This document shows positions 1-10,549 of a DNA stretch of 64,000 bases, piece after piece. A model generated the notes under the pieces. That model worked only from the letters and a program-made list of their open reading frames with translations, made no database searches and had not been told where the DNA came from. The translations under genes were made by a program, and so were the position numbers. The stretch lies in contig JANAVB010042311.1 of the NCBI GenBank assembly GCA_029216955.1, forward strand, positions 282,901 through 346,900, in the 5' to 3' direction. The DNA is from Iris pallida (Eukaryota > Streptophyta > Magnoliopsida > Asparagales > Iridaceae). The first letter of the stretch is position 1, and each line of letters starts with the position of its first letter.

Positions 1-482
1 ATTGAGGGGATCATTGTCCGGAACATGAGCCACAGACTTGGTCAAGTTCACCATGTAGGATAACTCATCAGAATTGAGAGGACGGATTTCAGTAGGCTCC
101 ACCCGAGTCGTTTTACGGAGAGTGATGGTCAATGATTTGACAATATCAGGATTCTACTTTTTGATCCTGATTGTGAGAGGCTTTGGAGTACTTTTTGGAG
201 TAGTACGTCCTTTGACTCAGATAACCAGGGGACTGTCACTAGCGGATGAATTAACTTCAGCTTCATCGTCAGCTTCGTTGCCGTCACAGACGTCCCAACA
301 AGACGTTATAGGACACATTGGCATCGATTACATAGCAAGAAACCTCTATTCGGAGATCACCAATCTAGCACTTGAGACGGATCTGGCCCAGCCGATGGCT
401 TCTCCCAGCATTGAAAGCCATGATAGTTGTATTGGTTGCAGACAGCTTGTGTAGAGAAATTTCTAGAATTTGGAGTAAATTT

Positions 483-875
483 CTAGGAATGATGCTGAGG
501 GAGGAACCTTGATCGATTCATCTGGTCCACCTTAAATGCCCCGATATATCCTATATAGTACAGAGGTCTATCATGATGATTGTTTTTTAGTAGCATGTCC
601 TCTTGTGAAAAGGTGATGTTGGGCACCACTTCCATAGTGCTATGGCAGTGAGGACAAGAGACTGGATCTTCAGCGGGGGCTTTGACTTCAGCGAGATAAG
701 AGTCGGCATGTAGTAATGCCTCACTTAAAGCTTTCCGTGTCTCTTTGGAGGGTCGCAGTTGATCGAACAAAGACAACCTGGCAGGTGTATTGGCCAGCTG
801 TGCCAGTATGTCAAAGTTGTAAGGCCGATCCATGCCTTCGGGAGTTGGTACCTTCAGAGACTTATCAAATCGCAT
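483..875 (-). pseudogene. Gag-protease junction with aspartic protease start
   Basis: A 130-residue minus frame contains YNFDILAQLANTPARLSLFD and EDMLLKNNHHDRPLYYIGYI, both typical of the protease-proximal part of plant Tat/Ogre polyproteins. The protease active-site segment (IDQGSSLSIIPRNL, about 525-480) is in a neighbouring frame, so there is a frameshift just before the catalytic Asp. The sequence down to position 1 looks like a decayed continuation with no clear RT motif. Confidence 0.7.
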
Positions 876-1339
876 CTCCTTCTGCTTAGCTTTGTCGGTA
901 GTTAAAGACTTAGCTAGACCAGCTTCTGAACATGTGGGGGTAGCAGGAGCTTAAGAAGGTACTACATCTTCTTGTGCGGGGTCATAAGTCTGTAGGTAAG
1001 TCTTCCCGGATCGTGTCTCGCCATATAGAACTTCGTAAATTGGAGAAGACACCATATGGCATGATTTGTATTTCTTGCCCCTATTTGCTTTGGAAGACAC
1101 CACCCCCTGCGTCATTTCTTGCACAGGTCTGGATGGAACCACATGATCTCACCACGTTCTGTCTTGAGTGGCACCAATGTTGATGTTGAGTTGTGAGCCG
1201 ACGGCAGGTTGACGACTTCCATTACTGCCTTGGGGATTGATACTACGCCGTCTGGGACTTCTGTGGAAGGAAAGTCACCAAATTAAAGAGAGATCATGTT
1301 AGAAGATACGACCTTGTCTTCAGCTTCGAGGTTGATAAC

Positions 1340-1688
1340 TTGGCTGTCGATAAGTTGTTGTATCTTCTTCAGGATGATGCAATCCTTGGTAGAGTGGTAC
1401 ACGTACTGATGATAAAGACAGTACCTGGGATCGTTGAGTTGGTTCGCCTCCGCAGGACGTCATGGTGGAGGCAATGTCAGTTTATTACCCTTCATCAATG
1501 TGTGAAAAATGGTAATACCATCATCTCCGTCAAAGGAGAAAATCTCCTTGGGTTTGTCAGAAGTGCCCTGAGAATTGGAATCTCCATTGGAAGTGTCGAC
1601 CTTCAAAACTTCTTTTCTTTTACCCCCACGGACAAGGATAGTTTGGGGGTGCTTGCTTTCGTCTTCAGATTTGGTGTCTTCAACCCCA
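1340..1688 (-). pseudogene. Gag C-terminal region with CHHC knuckle
   Basis: On the minus strand this stretch reads NDPRYCLYHQYVYHSTKDC, a C-x2-H-x4-H-x4-C arrangement (first Cys codon at 1420-1418, last at 1381-1379), followed by IILKKIQQLID. This variant knuckle is common in plant Tat/Athila-like gag-protease polyproteins, between capsid and protease. Upstream, the FDGDDGITIFHTLMKG segment (about 1535-1490) is also family-like. The reading is split by frame changes and this part has no long ORF of its own. Confidence 0.6.
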
Positions 1689-2116
1689 CTAATTCCAGAT
1701 TAGGGACATCATTTTCAGCAGCATCAGCAGCCCCGATAAAAGTGGGCCATGTAACATACATATGTATACCCGACAGAACTTCACTATAGGAAGGAAGTTA
1801 TGTCGACAAATATCCATAAGCTTTGAGTCTGATATACCAAAGGGCATATTCAATGCTAGTCGTCGGAAGCGTTCGATGAAAGCAATAACAGACTCTCTCT
1901 TCCTTTGCTTGGTCTCGATGAGGGTGGACATACTAATATACTAATATGCATGCCACTCTCATAAAACCTGTTGAGGTATATCCTCTCCAAGTCTTTAGAG
2001 GAATTAATACAACCGTTAGGCAGACTGCATAACCATTCAGAAGCTACCCCCTGCAAGGTGTCGATAAATAGCTTTGACAAGAATGGATCGTCCCTTGGTA
2101 AGTGCAGAGTCGGCAT
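1689..2116 (-). pseudogene. gag: Retrotransposon gag core domain, frameshifted
   Basis: Two overlapping minus-strand frames (2116-1856 and 1931-1689) together give a recognisable Retrotrans_gag domain. The first has LFIDTLQGVASEWLCSLPNG and DLERIYLNRFYESGMHIS. The second has STLIETKQRKRESVIAFI, the RFRRLALNMPFGI segment, and MDICRHNFLP. The family packages element RNA in virus-like particles. A frameshift in the overlap (1856-1931) separates the halves, so no intact capsid protein can be made. Confidence 0.75.
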
Positions 2117-2298
2117 GTTGAAGTATGTCGTGTGTTAGCGAGGAGAAGTCATCATGTCAAATGAATTTAGCGTCATTGGCTTATAGTTAGGAGGGCAAGT
2201 AGCATTCTCCCATTCAGGAGGATAAGGTTGAGATATCTCCATCTTCTGAAGCTTGTCTTTGTGTAAGATGGTATCGAGACGGGCAGCAAGAGAATCAA

Positions 2299-2637
2299 TT
2301 ACATCCTGCTGATTGAGCAGATGTTAAAAATAGCTGATGTACGGTTGTCAAGCGTCGTTTGCGAATGACCACCCCCAGCATTTATGAGATTTGGAGGAGG
2401 CGCAACGGAATGATGCTCCTTTTGTAGTGAAGGAGGGTTGTTGCTATAACCCGGACTAGCGTGTGCTGAGGTATTCGGTTGAGGTGGAGGAACAGCACCA
2501 ACAGTTTGGACTGCCATAATACTGGTAAGCATATCAGTGATCTTGACAAATGTCGTTTCAAGACTCTCTAGCCGCTTGTTGGTCTGATCACTGGCTTCTT
2601 CAGGTCTCTCTCCATCTGCTATGTATGCAGATAACAT
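2299..2637 (-). pseudogene. Gag N-terminal region of copy B
   Basis: A 112-residue open stretch with a heptad-like leucine/isoleucine segment (RLESLETTFVKITDMLTSI), then a proline-rich linker and a GGGHSQTTLD segment. This order precedes the capsid-like domain in plant Tat/Athila-type gag proteins, and the gag core follows at 2116-1689 after frame changes. No catalytic motif is expected. The same coiled-coil-plus-linker layout recurs in copy A near 5040-4930. Confidence 0.45.
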
Positions 2638-3539
2638 GAGAGGATGAATAGAGGATACAGTACAACTGGTGCTGATATTGTTTGTCTCTGAGTTGAAAAG
2701 ACCTTCGTCTTCAGACAGGGGAGGTAGATAGTCACCGTCGTACTCGAAGAGATCATCGTCATCTAGAAGGCTACCACTGTCATCTGGAAGGCTACCCCCG
2801 GTGTGAAGGTCGTCTGCTTCAGATTTTGAGGGAATACTACCCTCGGTTGAAGGATCATCACCCCCAGCTTGGGAGTCCTCGTCATCTATACAGAATCTCG
2901 TCCTTGACCGAGTAACCAGATAGACTCCTTAAGATGTAGCAGCTTACTGGCTGTTTGTTGGCAGGCTTCTTCTTCTTCTGTTCGTAGAACTGAGAGAAAA
3001 TGTTGGGTTAGTGGTCCACCTTCTTTGATTGAGGTTCCCATATGGAGGACCCCATGAAGCCATGTTGGATGAAACATATAGCGGCTTTTTGTCATCAGAG
3101 TGCTGCAGTCGTCGAAATACGGACTGCCTCGAAGGCACTTTCTTTGCTTTGGAGCAGCAATAGTTGATGACAATACTAGTTTACGGATGTACGCCATGAA
3201 TTGCAGTATCCTCCCTCGCTTTACGCTTATGATTTATCATGTCGTGTAAATCGGCAGAAGGGAGTTTTACCTTAAAACCAATGTCACATGCATCGCCGAG
3301 CTTTGCATATGAGTTTGTAAGGGGAGTTGGCGCATCCAAACATAGTTCGTGTGCAGGGGCATCCCCCACACCTAAGTTCTGTGATGACCATGAAGACAGG
3401 TCCGTGCTATACGCGGTGGGGTTTGTCTTTTTGTTGTGGGTGCATAGACCCTAGAGCATGCCCTTGGACGCCAGCTTTTGTGAAGTCCTGGCAACATGCC
3501 TGGCCCTCCTGGATGTGAGTGCATAGAATGGTTCATCAA

Positions 3540-3925
3540 AGCCTGGGCGCATGGCCCTGGGCGCATAGCCTATCGAAGACAGAAGTCCTCTGGCCAGAGT
3601 TATGCGCCCACATACTGCCATGGGCGCATAGCTCTGGGCACATGCTTTGGAAAACAGCGTTGTTTTCTCCCACTTTTGCCTTCTTCGTTTGTGAGCCTAA
3701 CTGAGTTTGTCCAAAGCATCGAACACTTCGATTCTTAGCATCGTAGTATTTTTTTTGCCAAGTTTCGAGTGTTGAACACTCTGTTGTGGATTGCACAAGA
3801 AGGAAGTCACTAGGCTAGTAGAGCCCAGAACGGTATGCGCCTTCTTCGTATCAGGAGCCTTTGTGGCAGAGCTATGCGCCCACAGGGGACCTCCATGCGC
3901 CCACGTGGAAGGCCTATGCGCCCAT
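3540..3925. repeat. Dispersed GGGCGCATAG motif on both strands
   Basis: The decamer GGGCGCATAG or its complement CTATGCGCCC appears repeatedly, for example near 3546, 3558, 3601, 3621, 3871, 3893 and 3915, in both orientations. The same motif is the core of the 27-bp repeats at 4781-4923 and occurs at 4571 and 4748. It is therefore found in both the LTR and the 5' coding region of one element. Confidence 0.7.
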
Positions 3926-4185
3926 ATGACAAAGTTCTTCGGTTGCATATCTTCTACGATACTGGCAGGATATGCACCACGAGCCTTCGGAAGCCAAGTC
4001 TTGTGAGACTTGTTCGGCTTTACTGATTTTGAGGGAGTAGAGCCGTCCCTCGAGAGCATCTCTTCAAACGCCTACTGATCGAACTTCACGAACAACATCT
4101 TCTGAGTGCTCCCCACTTTATCGGTATCAGATTGCGTCACCGCCTTCTCGTCAGAGGAAAAGGTAGTCCCCAACAGAATCGCCAT
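3697..4185 (-). pseudogene. 5' ORF of copy B (gag/ORF1 N-terminus), stop codon inside
   Basis: The ORF opens at ATG 4185-4183, which overlaps the primer site, so the first codons (MAILLG) are encoded by primer-site bases. Its N-terminus matches that of copy A (start 6570): both have LGTTFSS followed by EKAVTQSD. An in-frame TAG lies at 4074-4072, where copy A reads through. After it the frame continues to about 3697. Part of it (about 3960-3830) is a run of WAH-containing words created by the GGGCGCATAG repeat. The position resembles the extra ORF1 before gag in Ogre-type elements, but I recognise no domain. Confidence 0.55.
4166..4184 (-). other. Primer-binding site, tRNA-Arg-like, copy B
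   Basis: The minus strand reads TGGCGATTCTGTTGGGGAC, four bases after the LTR tip at 4189. It begins with TGG (complement of the tRNA CCA end) and resembles the tRNA-Arg primer sites of Ogre/Tat elements. It aligns with 6569-6551 of copy A. Confidence 0.6.
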
Positions 4186-4188
4186 TTT

Positions 4189-4920
4189 TGTGGACAAAAA
4201 AAGAAGAAATGTTATCTTTTGTTATTGGCACAAGGCACCATAAATCGAGTACGCCTGAGAGTTCCTACACCGAGGATCCCCGAGTACAAAAAGAATTCTG
4301 GGGAATGGGACGATAGAGATCGTGCGGCAGTTCCTCCTTTACTCCGTTGACACTCCGATTTACAAAAGTGGGAAAAAACCTAAGAAAATTGCTAACTCTC
4401 TGCTCACTGGCATGAATGGCAGCAATTTGGCTCTTGAAATGCTCTCTATTCTATCTGTTTTTGCAGAGGGGGACGCCCTCTATTTATAGTCGTTTTGCAC
4501 TAAAATGACTGTTATGTGCCTACAGATGGAAAATACACTGATTTTACTGTGGGTGCATAATACCCCTTTAGGCGCATAGGGTATAGGGGCATAGACACTG
4601 GATGATCATGGGTAGATCGTGGGATTGACGTGGAGTTGACGTGGCCGCATGCTTTAGTGAACGATTGTTCGTGGAGACTGACGTGGCCGCATGCTTCGGT
4701 GCACGACTGATCGTGGATGTTGACTGAGTCATAGGGATCTGCTGCCTTGGGCGCATAGTGTGGAAGTAAGTTTATGCGTCGGGCACATAGCCCATCTTTG
4801 ATCATGTGGGCACATAGCCCCTCTTCGATCATGTGGGCGCATAGCCTCCCTTTTGTTATGTGGGTACATATTCCCCTTTGGTCATGTGGGCGCATAGTAT
4901 TCTTCTTTATGTGGGGTTCA
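4189..4920 (-). repeat. LTR of copy B, minus strand, outer end approximate
   Basis: The inner edge is TGTGGAC (plus strand) at 4189, next to the primer site. The segment around 4290-4350 aligns loosely with 6690-6745 of copy A (GAGATCG, then TTTACTCC-TTGAC), consistent with related LTR ends. The outer edge is not clear. I place it near 4920, where the 27-bp repeats stop and copy A coding begins. The other LTR would lie left of the window, so no target duplication can be tested. Confidence 0.45.
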
Positions 4921-4923
4921 TAG
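4781..4923 (+). repeat. 27-bp tandem repeat, about 6 units
   Basis: GGGCGCATAG or a close variant recurs at 4781, 4808, 4835, 4862, 4888 and about 4914, a steady 27-bp step. The unit is roughly GGGCGCATAG-CCC-CTTTG-TCATGTG. On the minus strand it is an in-frame 9-residue repeat (LCAHMIEEG-like). It sits at the outer side of the copy B LTR. Confidence 0.8.
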
Positions 4924-6207
4924 TCTTGTATTTTTCATGCTTCTACACACAGGTGTAGAGGTAGCGGGTGCCATGCTACTTTTAAGGTCGAGTATGACCG
5001 AGGACAGGGTCTTTATGTTGCCCGTCAGCGTATCCAATGTCGTCTCGAGGACTTCGATACGTCTGAGGGCTTCGTTGTTGTCTTCTACATTGCCATCGGT
5101 CATGAACACAGACCGTGTGTGAGGTTGACTCGAGGGAGCTGTGGATCCTTCATTTTCTAGCTCAAACGACTGAGTCTCGCTGCCCTGAGGATATACCGTA
5201 AGATTGTGATCTTCTTCGGACTCAGTATGGTTGCTACCCTCGGTTTGGTGACTGGCTGTGCCAATGGATACATATGTGTCGTGTTGCGCCTCATTAGATT
5301 GGAACACAGGGTTGTTGTGCATGGTAGGAGGCTGGCTACCCCAAGTTTTTGATAAGGCACCCAATACAAATTTGGAATGAGTGCCTTAGAACACACCTGC
5401 TTTGGGTACCTGAGTTTTACTGTTCTCTGACCTCCTCTTCGGTTTAGCAACCGATATAGAAGGATCCTAGGAGGGCTTCTTGAAAGCTCTGGAACCTTGT
5501 GCCGCATAGCATGTGGCGATACGGGCTCATCTTCTCTATGGCTCACCGACCCCCTGTTAGGCCTCTGGTATGGATTCGGCGTGGAGTAGAGTCTCTGGAA
5601 GACGGGCGCCTGCTTGGAGATGGCACAGCCGTCTGCTGACAATGGTAGTTGATGGTAATCTGGATATAAGAGTGCCATGATTTAGGCACGTCTTGAGCTA
5701 CAGATTCTTCTTCCGCTTGGGAGAGGGTTGGTTCTTCTGTCGTAGCACTCCTATCGTACATACAGGGGAGCTGCATGTACGCACGATCAGAGCAGGTCTG
5801 GCGAGGAAGCCGTATGTCGCTCCTATGGGAACGCTGCTCGTGTGGCTTCCTCTCCGTGGGAAGTACCCCTTGGCTTGGCTTACGCATAGGAGTACTACAG
5901 TGGGAGAGACATTCGACTGGTTGAGGCATCGGAGCGTGAGAGCCAGTCTTGTATAGCTTTCCGTTGGCCGCGTGTGTTACTATCAACATGGGCCTCTGGT
6001 CTGCCGCAGGCGTCGCACGCTTGTTGTACGGAGCGCAAGCCAGCTGGGATCTCTTTCTACTACCCCCAGCGGGTTAGTAGTATTCAGAGTCCGCCGAAGG
6101 TTTACCTGCAGGGAAAGCGATTATGTCGAAGATAGATCTCCTCGTCGGTAATACTCCCGTCGTGAGGGGTTGGACCGATGTGCGCTTCCTTTGGCATCGT
6201 TCCTTCG

Positions 6208-6570
6208 TCAGATCAACCATGGAACCACTATCTTCCTCGCCATGCTTTCCCGGGACAAGAATCGTGTGAGAGGATGAGGCTGTAGCAGCCAGGATCTTGT
6301 CGGTGGCCTTGACGTTGAGGGGGTCCTGAGACGCAGTTTCCGCCATCGTGCTGCTGGCTGCAGCCGCCTTAGGCCTCCAAACACGTCGAGTCTTCTTCGG
6401 TTGTACGAACTGCTTCGAAGTCTTGACTTTTCATCAGAGGGAAGATATTCAAAAGCCTGGTAGTCAAAGCGTACGACCAGCATATCTTGAGAAGCTTCCA
6501 GCAAGTTGTTATCAGATTGCGTCACTGCCTTCTCGTTGGAGGAGAAGGTAGTCCCCAGCACAGTCGCCAT
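6208..6570 (-). pseudogene. 5' ORF of copy A
   Basis: The ORF begins MATVLGTTFSSNEKAVTQ and includes VRFDYQAFEYLPSDEKS. Its first codons overlap the primer-binding site. It is homologous to the ORF at 4185 in copy B. After about 60 residues the frame seems shifted: the better continuation (KKTRRVWRPKAAAA-like, then the frame starting at 6346) lies in another frame. Function unknown; by position it matches the ORF1 or gag leader of Tat/Ogre elements. Confidence 0.5.
6551..6569 (-). other. Primer-binding site, tRNA-Arg-like, copy A
   Basis: The minus strand reads TGGCGACTGTGCTGGGGAC, three bases after the LTR tip at 6573 (TGTTCG on the plus strand). The first ten bases TGGCGACTGT fit known Ogre/Tat tRNA-Arg primer sites well. 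Confidence 0.65.
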
Positions 6571-7351
6571 TTTGTTCGACGTAACAAAAGGTTGAACGAA
6601 CTTTTTGCTTTATTGAACGTATAAGGTATCTGTGTACAAAGAAGGAAGTCCTGAATAGGATATTCTAAGTACAGGGAGAAGAGATTTATGGAAAAGTGTG
6701 ACGATGGAGATCGAGCATTGTAGTGGCTCATTTACTCCATTGACGATCTGACGATGAATCAACCTTGCTATGGCTCTCTGGCGCCTTTGATGAGACTCTG
6801 GGGCCACCGATCAAGAGGCTGTTTGGTTGAGAAGATCCCTTGAAGATGGTTTGTTGGTTCTATGGTTGATAGGTGGATGAGGGTTGTCGACTCTTCGTGG
6901 ATAGAGATCGCTGCTCCTTTGAAGATTGTCAATTGTCAATGTACCCTCTCTCTTTTTTTCTCCTGTTTGGTGGAAGAATAACTCCTTCTATTTATAGAGA
7001 ACTGAGCAAATATGCGATGTGCATTAGGGTTCCTGAGATATGAAAGAATCTGTCGTCATTGCACGGTACGGGTTTCTGCGGTACTAACACGTGGCGGACA
7101 TCATGATTACCCTCAAACGAGATTTCTGGTGGTTATAAACATAATCGAAGGAGGTAACACGTGGCGCGTGCTGATTTGCTTGCTCGGATACAGCCGTGTA
7201 AATCTTGGGATTTCATCCTAGATTTGGAGTCGAATTGATCCTTGTCTAAGATTTAAATTAATCTGATAAGATATCAATCATGATTAATCCCAATTTTCTC
7301 TGCAAGAGACGGTTTAAACAAAATAATTGGGGTGGACCCATGCTTCCTGTA

Positions 7352-7620
7352 CCTCTGGTGAGGACTAAGTGCTGCTGTGCTTCTGGGTGACGAGTAGACC
7401 GTGCTTCTGGAGACGATAGAACCTCTGTGCTTTCAGGCGACGAATGGACTTGGCTTCGAATGACGACGAGACTTCTGTGCATATGGAGCAACTTATGAAG
7501 CTGTGTTTTGGGCTACCAGAGTCCCTGTGCTGTAGGTGACAAGTAGGCTTGTGCTTCAGGTTAACGAGGTTACTATGCTTTTGGAGCGACAAGTTGACCT
7601 GTATTGGTTGCAATAGGAGT
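7352..7620 (+). repeat. Degenerate ~26-bp tandem repeats in LTR A
   Basis: The word TGTGCTTCTGG followed by GACGA-TAGAC recurs with drift about every 25-27 bp between 7352 and 7620 (for example 7376, 7402, 7427, 7530, 7552). The minus-strand ORFs across it are repetitive and not protein-like. Confidence 0.6.
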
Positions 7621-7718
7621 TCCCAAGTCTCTTGTAGAGAAGTGACTTAAGCTTCTGATCCGGAGCAGACGACTGTGCCGTGGGAATGGAGGTGGTGTAA
7701 GCATATCATCATCCTGCG

Positions 7719-7960
7719 CCTCATGCGGACACAGGTAAGTAGCTGCACCTCTGAACAGTGAAGGCATTGGCTGCGAAGGGAAGGGTATGACATCCTTGCG
7801 CGTCTGAGATTGGCGCAGGCAGATAGCTGCGCCTCTGGAGTGAAGACACTGGCTTCTGAAATAAAAGAAGGGGGCCTACCACCATCTTGTTTCTGAGGTT
7901 GGCGCAGGCATGTGGCTGCGCCTCTGGCTTGAAGGCTCTGACTTCTTCAAAGTGCTGGGT
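7719..7960 (+). repeat. About three ~90-bp repeats in LTR A
   Basis: A block with GGCGCAGGCA, then a TGGCTGCGCCTCTGG-like word, then GTGAAG-CACTGGCTTCTG occurs near 7803 and 7894. A weaker copy lies at 7719 (GCGGACACAGGTAAGTAGCTGC). The spacing is about 85-91 bp. Confidence 0.55.
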
Positions 7961-8341
7961 TACTGATATGCTTCTGAGAGGCTGCGCCCACAAGAATATC
8001 AGAACATGCTTCGGTAGAGGTCAATCTTCCAGTGTGTGTATCGAAAAGAAAGAAGGCTGCGCTTCGATGAAGACTACATCTCTTGTAGATCCCTCTAGGC
8101 TTCTGTCGAATCTGTACTAGACCTTTTGTAGAAGAACAGAATTAGTCCCTTATGTATAGTCCTGATGTGTCTGTACTAGACTTTGGTAAACATGACAATG
8201 AAGGGACTTCTCTCCATATCTTCTGTTTTATCTTTTTAGCACTGAGCCTCAGTCTTTTGCATCTTCTGCGCTTTGGCAAAGGGATGTCTTCAGCTGAGAT
8301 TTTTCATGCTTCTATAGCGGGTTTACTACAGCCAGCTGCGC

Positions 8342-8881
8342 ACTAGCGAGGCATGAGCTCTAAATCGAAGTAATTTTAGGTATTAATAGGGTCTCGGATA
8401 TTATTGAGGCTGTCCTATAAACATAAAATATATGATCTCTTAAGTCGTACCATCAATAGTGGATAGGATTGATAGAATATTCGATAATATATCATTATTT
8501 GAGTCATGGGACCCATGTTCACTGCTGCCAGATGTATACTATACTAGCGGGGCATGAACTCTAGGTGAAGTGACTTCGGAAACATATGGTTTCCGGTTAC
8601 TATTGAGACTAAATATATGTAATATACCATATTTGGCCTCTTATCCCCATTGACCAAAAAATACCTTGAATTGATTAAACTTTTGTTTTATTCAAAATCT
8701 TACTGTATGATCCAAGTTTTAGAACTCATTTCTATTACCATATGTTCCATATAGAATTTTTTACTTGATTTTTTTAGAACTCATTAGGACCATACTTTCA
8801 ACACCTATTAGCCCAACCTCTTTCACGGTTCGACTCTAGTGTATTGCATATATATATTCTGTTATTAATTCCATATTTTGA

Positions 8882-8960
<79 letters not shown>

Positions 8961-9555
8961 TAGATGATATACAATTATGGATGCATGTATATATGTGTAT
9001 ATAGTTGATAGCTATATATATACGGTGGAATATAGATAGGTTACTTAGATCATTTTTTTAATTCTTGGGAACTAGCATTTTCAATTAGGTCAGGGTAGAA
9101 AATGTGGTAGAAGAAGCTCTTGGGTAAGTTAGTTAGTAATAAGAAAATGATAAATTATAGAACTTGTGATTTATTAGTTTGTAAAGTTATTTCCTTCATG
9201 CATATCCTATTTTGTAACAGTCGTATAATTTTCCTAGAGTTGTCATTTGGTTTTCCTAAATCTTGTAATAATGACTTGATTTTTCTTCTATCCTTATAAT
9301 TACTATTCAGTTTTCAATAAAATCATATATTAGATTCTATTCATGACTATATCACTTAGACTACATTTGTCATCATACCTAGACAACCCTTAAATTGTAT
9401 TATACGATTTTTGGATCGTAACTAGATTTTACTTCTACATTGATCATGCCTTGATGATTTTGATATTGACTTAATCATGCCATGATGATTTTTGGTTCTT
9501 TTGATTATGATTGGTCTTTATCCCTGAATGATTTTGATCCTAATCACAGTCGTAC
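8342..9555. other. Gene-free AT-rich flank with AT microsatellite
   Basis: No coding signal. Two degenerate copies of an ACTAGCG-GGCATGA-CTCTA block lie at 8342 and 8543. A pure AT dinucleotide run fills about 8886-8956. From about 9360 the text becomes a loose repeat of CATGCCTAA and GATTTTGATT words. The same style resumes at 24578, on the other side of the 9561-24572 insertion. Confidence 0.6.
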
Positions 9556-9560
9556 CTAAA
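9556..9560 (+). repeat. Target-site duplication CTAAA, left
   Basis: CTAAA directly precedes TGTAAAACC at 9561. The same five bases follow the LTR end at 24573-24577. Confidence 0.85.
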
Positions 9561-10273
9561 TGTAAAACCCCTAAATTTTTATGTTTTTTAAATAAATATG
9601 GTACTGATTATTTTTTATTTTATTTTTATTATTTGCACGTCGCGTAGTTGCATTATACGTCGTGCGCGAAATTTTGTTTTTCGTAATTGCTCGACGAGTG
9701 CGAATATGTGCGAGCGTACATATTTTTAGAAAAATATTTTTCTATTTTTATAGTTCAAATAATATATATATAATAATTATTTGTATTTGTATTTTACTTA
9801 AAGTTGTGAAAAGTATCATATCGGGATGGCCAAAACTTATTACTTTTATTTATTTATAAAAGGCTATCTTATTTAATAGTGGTAATCTAGAAAACTATTT
9901 TATGCAAATATTCCTTGCATATGAGGTACATTAATTTAAATTTATATATAATTCCATTTTCGAAATTTATTACTATTAATATTTTATTATTATTCAAAAA
10001 GATATTTAAGAATATTTATTTATTTTCAAAATTATTTTTAATTAATTATAAAAAGATATTTTAGTTTAATTATTATACTTTAAATTGTGGTTAGATTTAT
10101 TAGTTTGATTTAAATAGTTAATTTAAGGATGAAGATTTATCTATTGGATTTATTTGGATTTAAACTAGATTGAGATTAGATTTTTTATTGAATTAATCTA
10201 TTTTAATTAATATGCAATTTATCAAAAAGGGGATTTAAATCCTAAACCTTATCCAACTGGGAATTCCCACCTC

Positions 10274-10283
10274 CTATATAAGG
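10274..10283 (+). promoter_or_regulatory. LTR TATA box
   Basis: CTATATAAGG lies about 710 bp into the LTR, after an AT-rich U3-like stretch and 30-40 bp before a CA-rich start (10305-10330). This is the usual geometry of a plant LTR promoter. Transcription would start near 10305. Confidence 0.6.
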
Positions 10284-10410
10284 AGAGGTACTCATCCACA
10301 TTATTATTCCACAATTTCTCCACCACCACAACTAGAATTCGTGTATCGTGTCTGTGTCTGTGTCCTCTTCCCATCCACTATACCTTCTATTACATTTACA
10401 TATTTCCGTC

Positions 10411-10524
10411 ATCATGTCCGACACACCGGACATGATTCGTCCACAAAATCTAACTCCCACATACAGTCCTCTGTGTCCGACAACCAGGACACAGATTACA
10501 TCCGTCGTGTCCAAATAACACGAC
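10411..10524 (+). other. Three consecutive short hairpins in LTR leader
   Basis: There are three perfect inverted repeats in a row. ATCATGTCCG pairs with its complement (10411-10420 with 10427-10436, loop 6). TCTGTGTCC pairs with GGACACAGA (10470-10478 with 10487-10495, loop 8). GTCGTGT pairs with ACACGAC (10504-10510 with 10518-10524, loop 7). They lie between the promoter and the GC-rich leader. Two similar hairpins lie at the equivalent place in the minus-strand LTR near 63573-63639. Confidence 0.7.
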
Positions 10525-10549
10525 ACAAAACCAAACCCTAACCCAAACT

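Larger units (their letters stand above)
1..4188 (-). mobile_element. Ty3/gypsy Tat/Ogre-like remnant, copy B internal region
   Basis: This is the 5' half of a minus-strand Ty3/gypsy element whose pol would lie left of the window. Reading down from 4188 there is a primer site (4184-4166), an N-terminal ORF (4185 to about 3697), a variable linker with GGGCGCATAG motifs (3540-3960), a gag core (about 2116-1689), a CHHC zinc-knuckle-like motif (1420-1379), and a gag C-terminus running into protease (875-483). The frame is broken many times, so this is a dead copy. The Tat/Ogre call rests on the tRNA-Arg-like primer site and the gag and protease motifs. The exact clade is inferred. Confidence 0.7.
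4925..6572 (-). mobile_element. Ty3/gypsy remnant, copy A, 5' ORF region
   Basis: This is a second minus-strand copy related to copy B. It starts at ATG 6570 over a primer site (6569-6551) and runs to about 4930 through several frames (6570-6208, 6346-6074, 5989-5543, 5678-5157, 5364-4918). The last frame has a coiled-coil-like segment (RRIEVLETTLDTLTGNIKTL) equivalent to 2570-2520 of copy B. Copy A stops where the LTR of copy B begins, so copy B probably inserted into or recombined with it. Frameshifts show it is not functional. Confidence 0.55.
6573..8350 (-). repeat. LTR of copy A, minus strand, outer end uncertain
   Basis: The inner edge is TGTTCG at 6573, beside the primer site. The body holds two repeat arrays (7352-7620 and 7719-7960) and no protein-coding signal. 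The outer edge is not defined by a terminal CA plus duplication that I can confirm. The choice near 8350 reflects a change to AT-rich DNA after a pair of degenerate repeats (8342 and 8543). Confidence 0.4.

Noticed and set aside
74..454. 126-codon plus-strand ORF at the window start
   Set aside because: It is antisense to the decayed gag-protease region of copy B, and its protein resembles nothing I know.
4781..4923. Regular 27-bp repeats as a possible CRISPR array
   Set aside because: Units are contiguous with no unique spacers, and the DNA is a plant retroelement LTR.
8886..8956. AT-rich runs here and at 52926-52975, 58856-58962 and 62580-62647 as regulatory sites or matrix attachment
   Set aside because: They are plain AT microsatellites; nothing supports a function.
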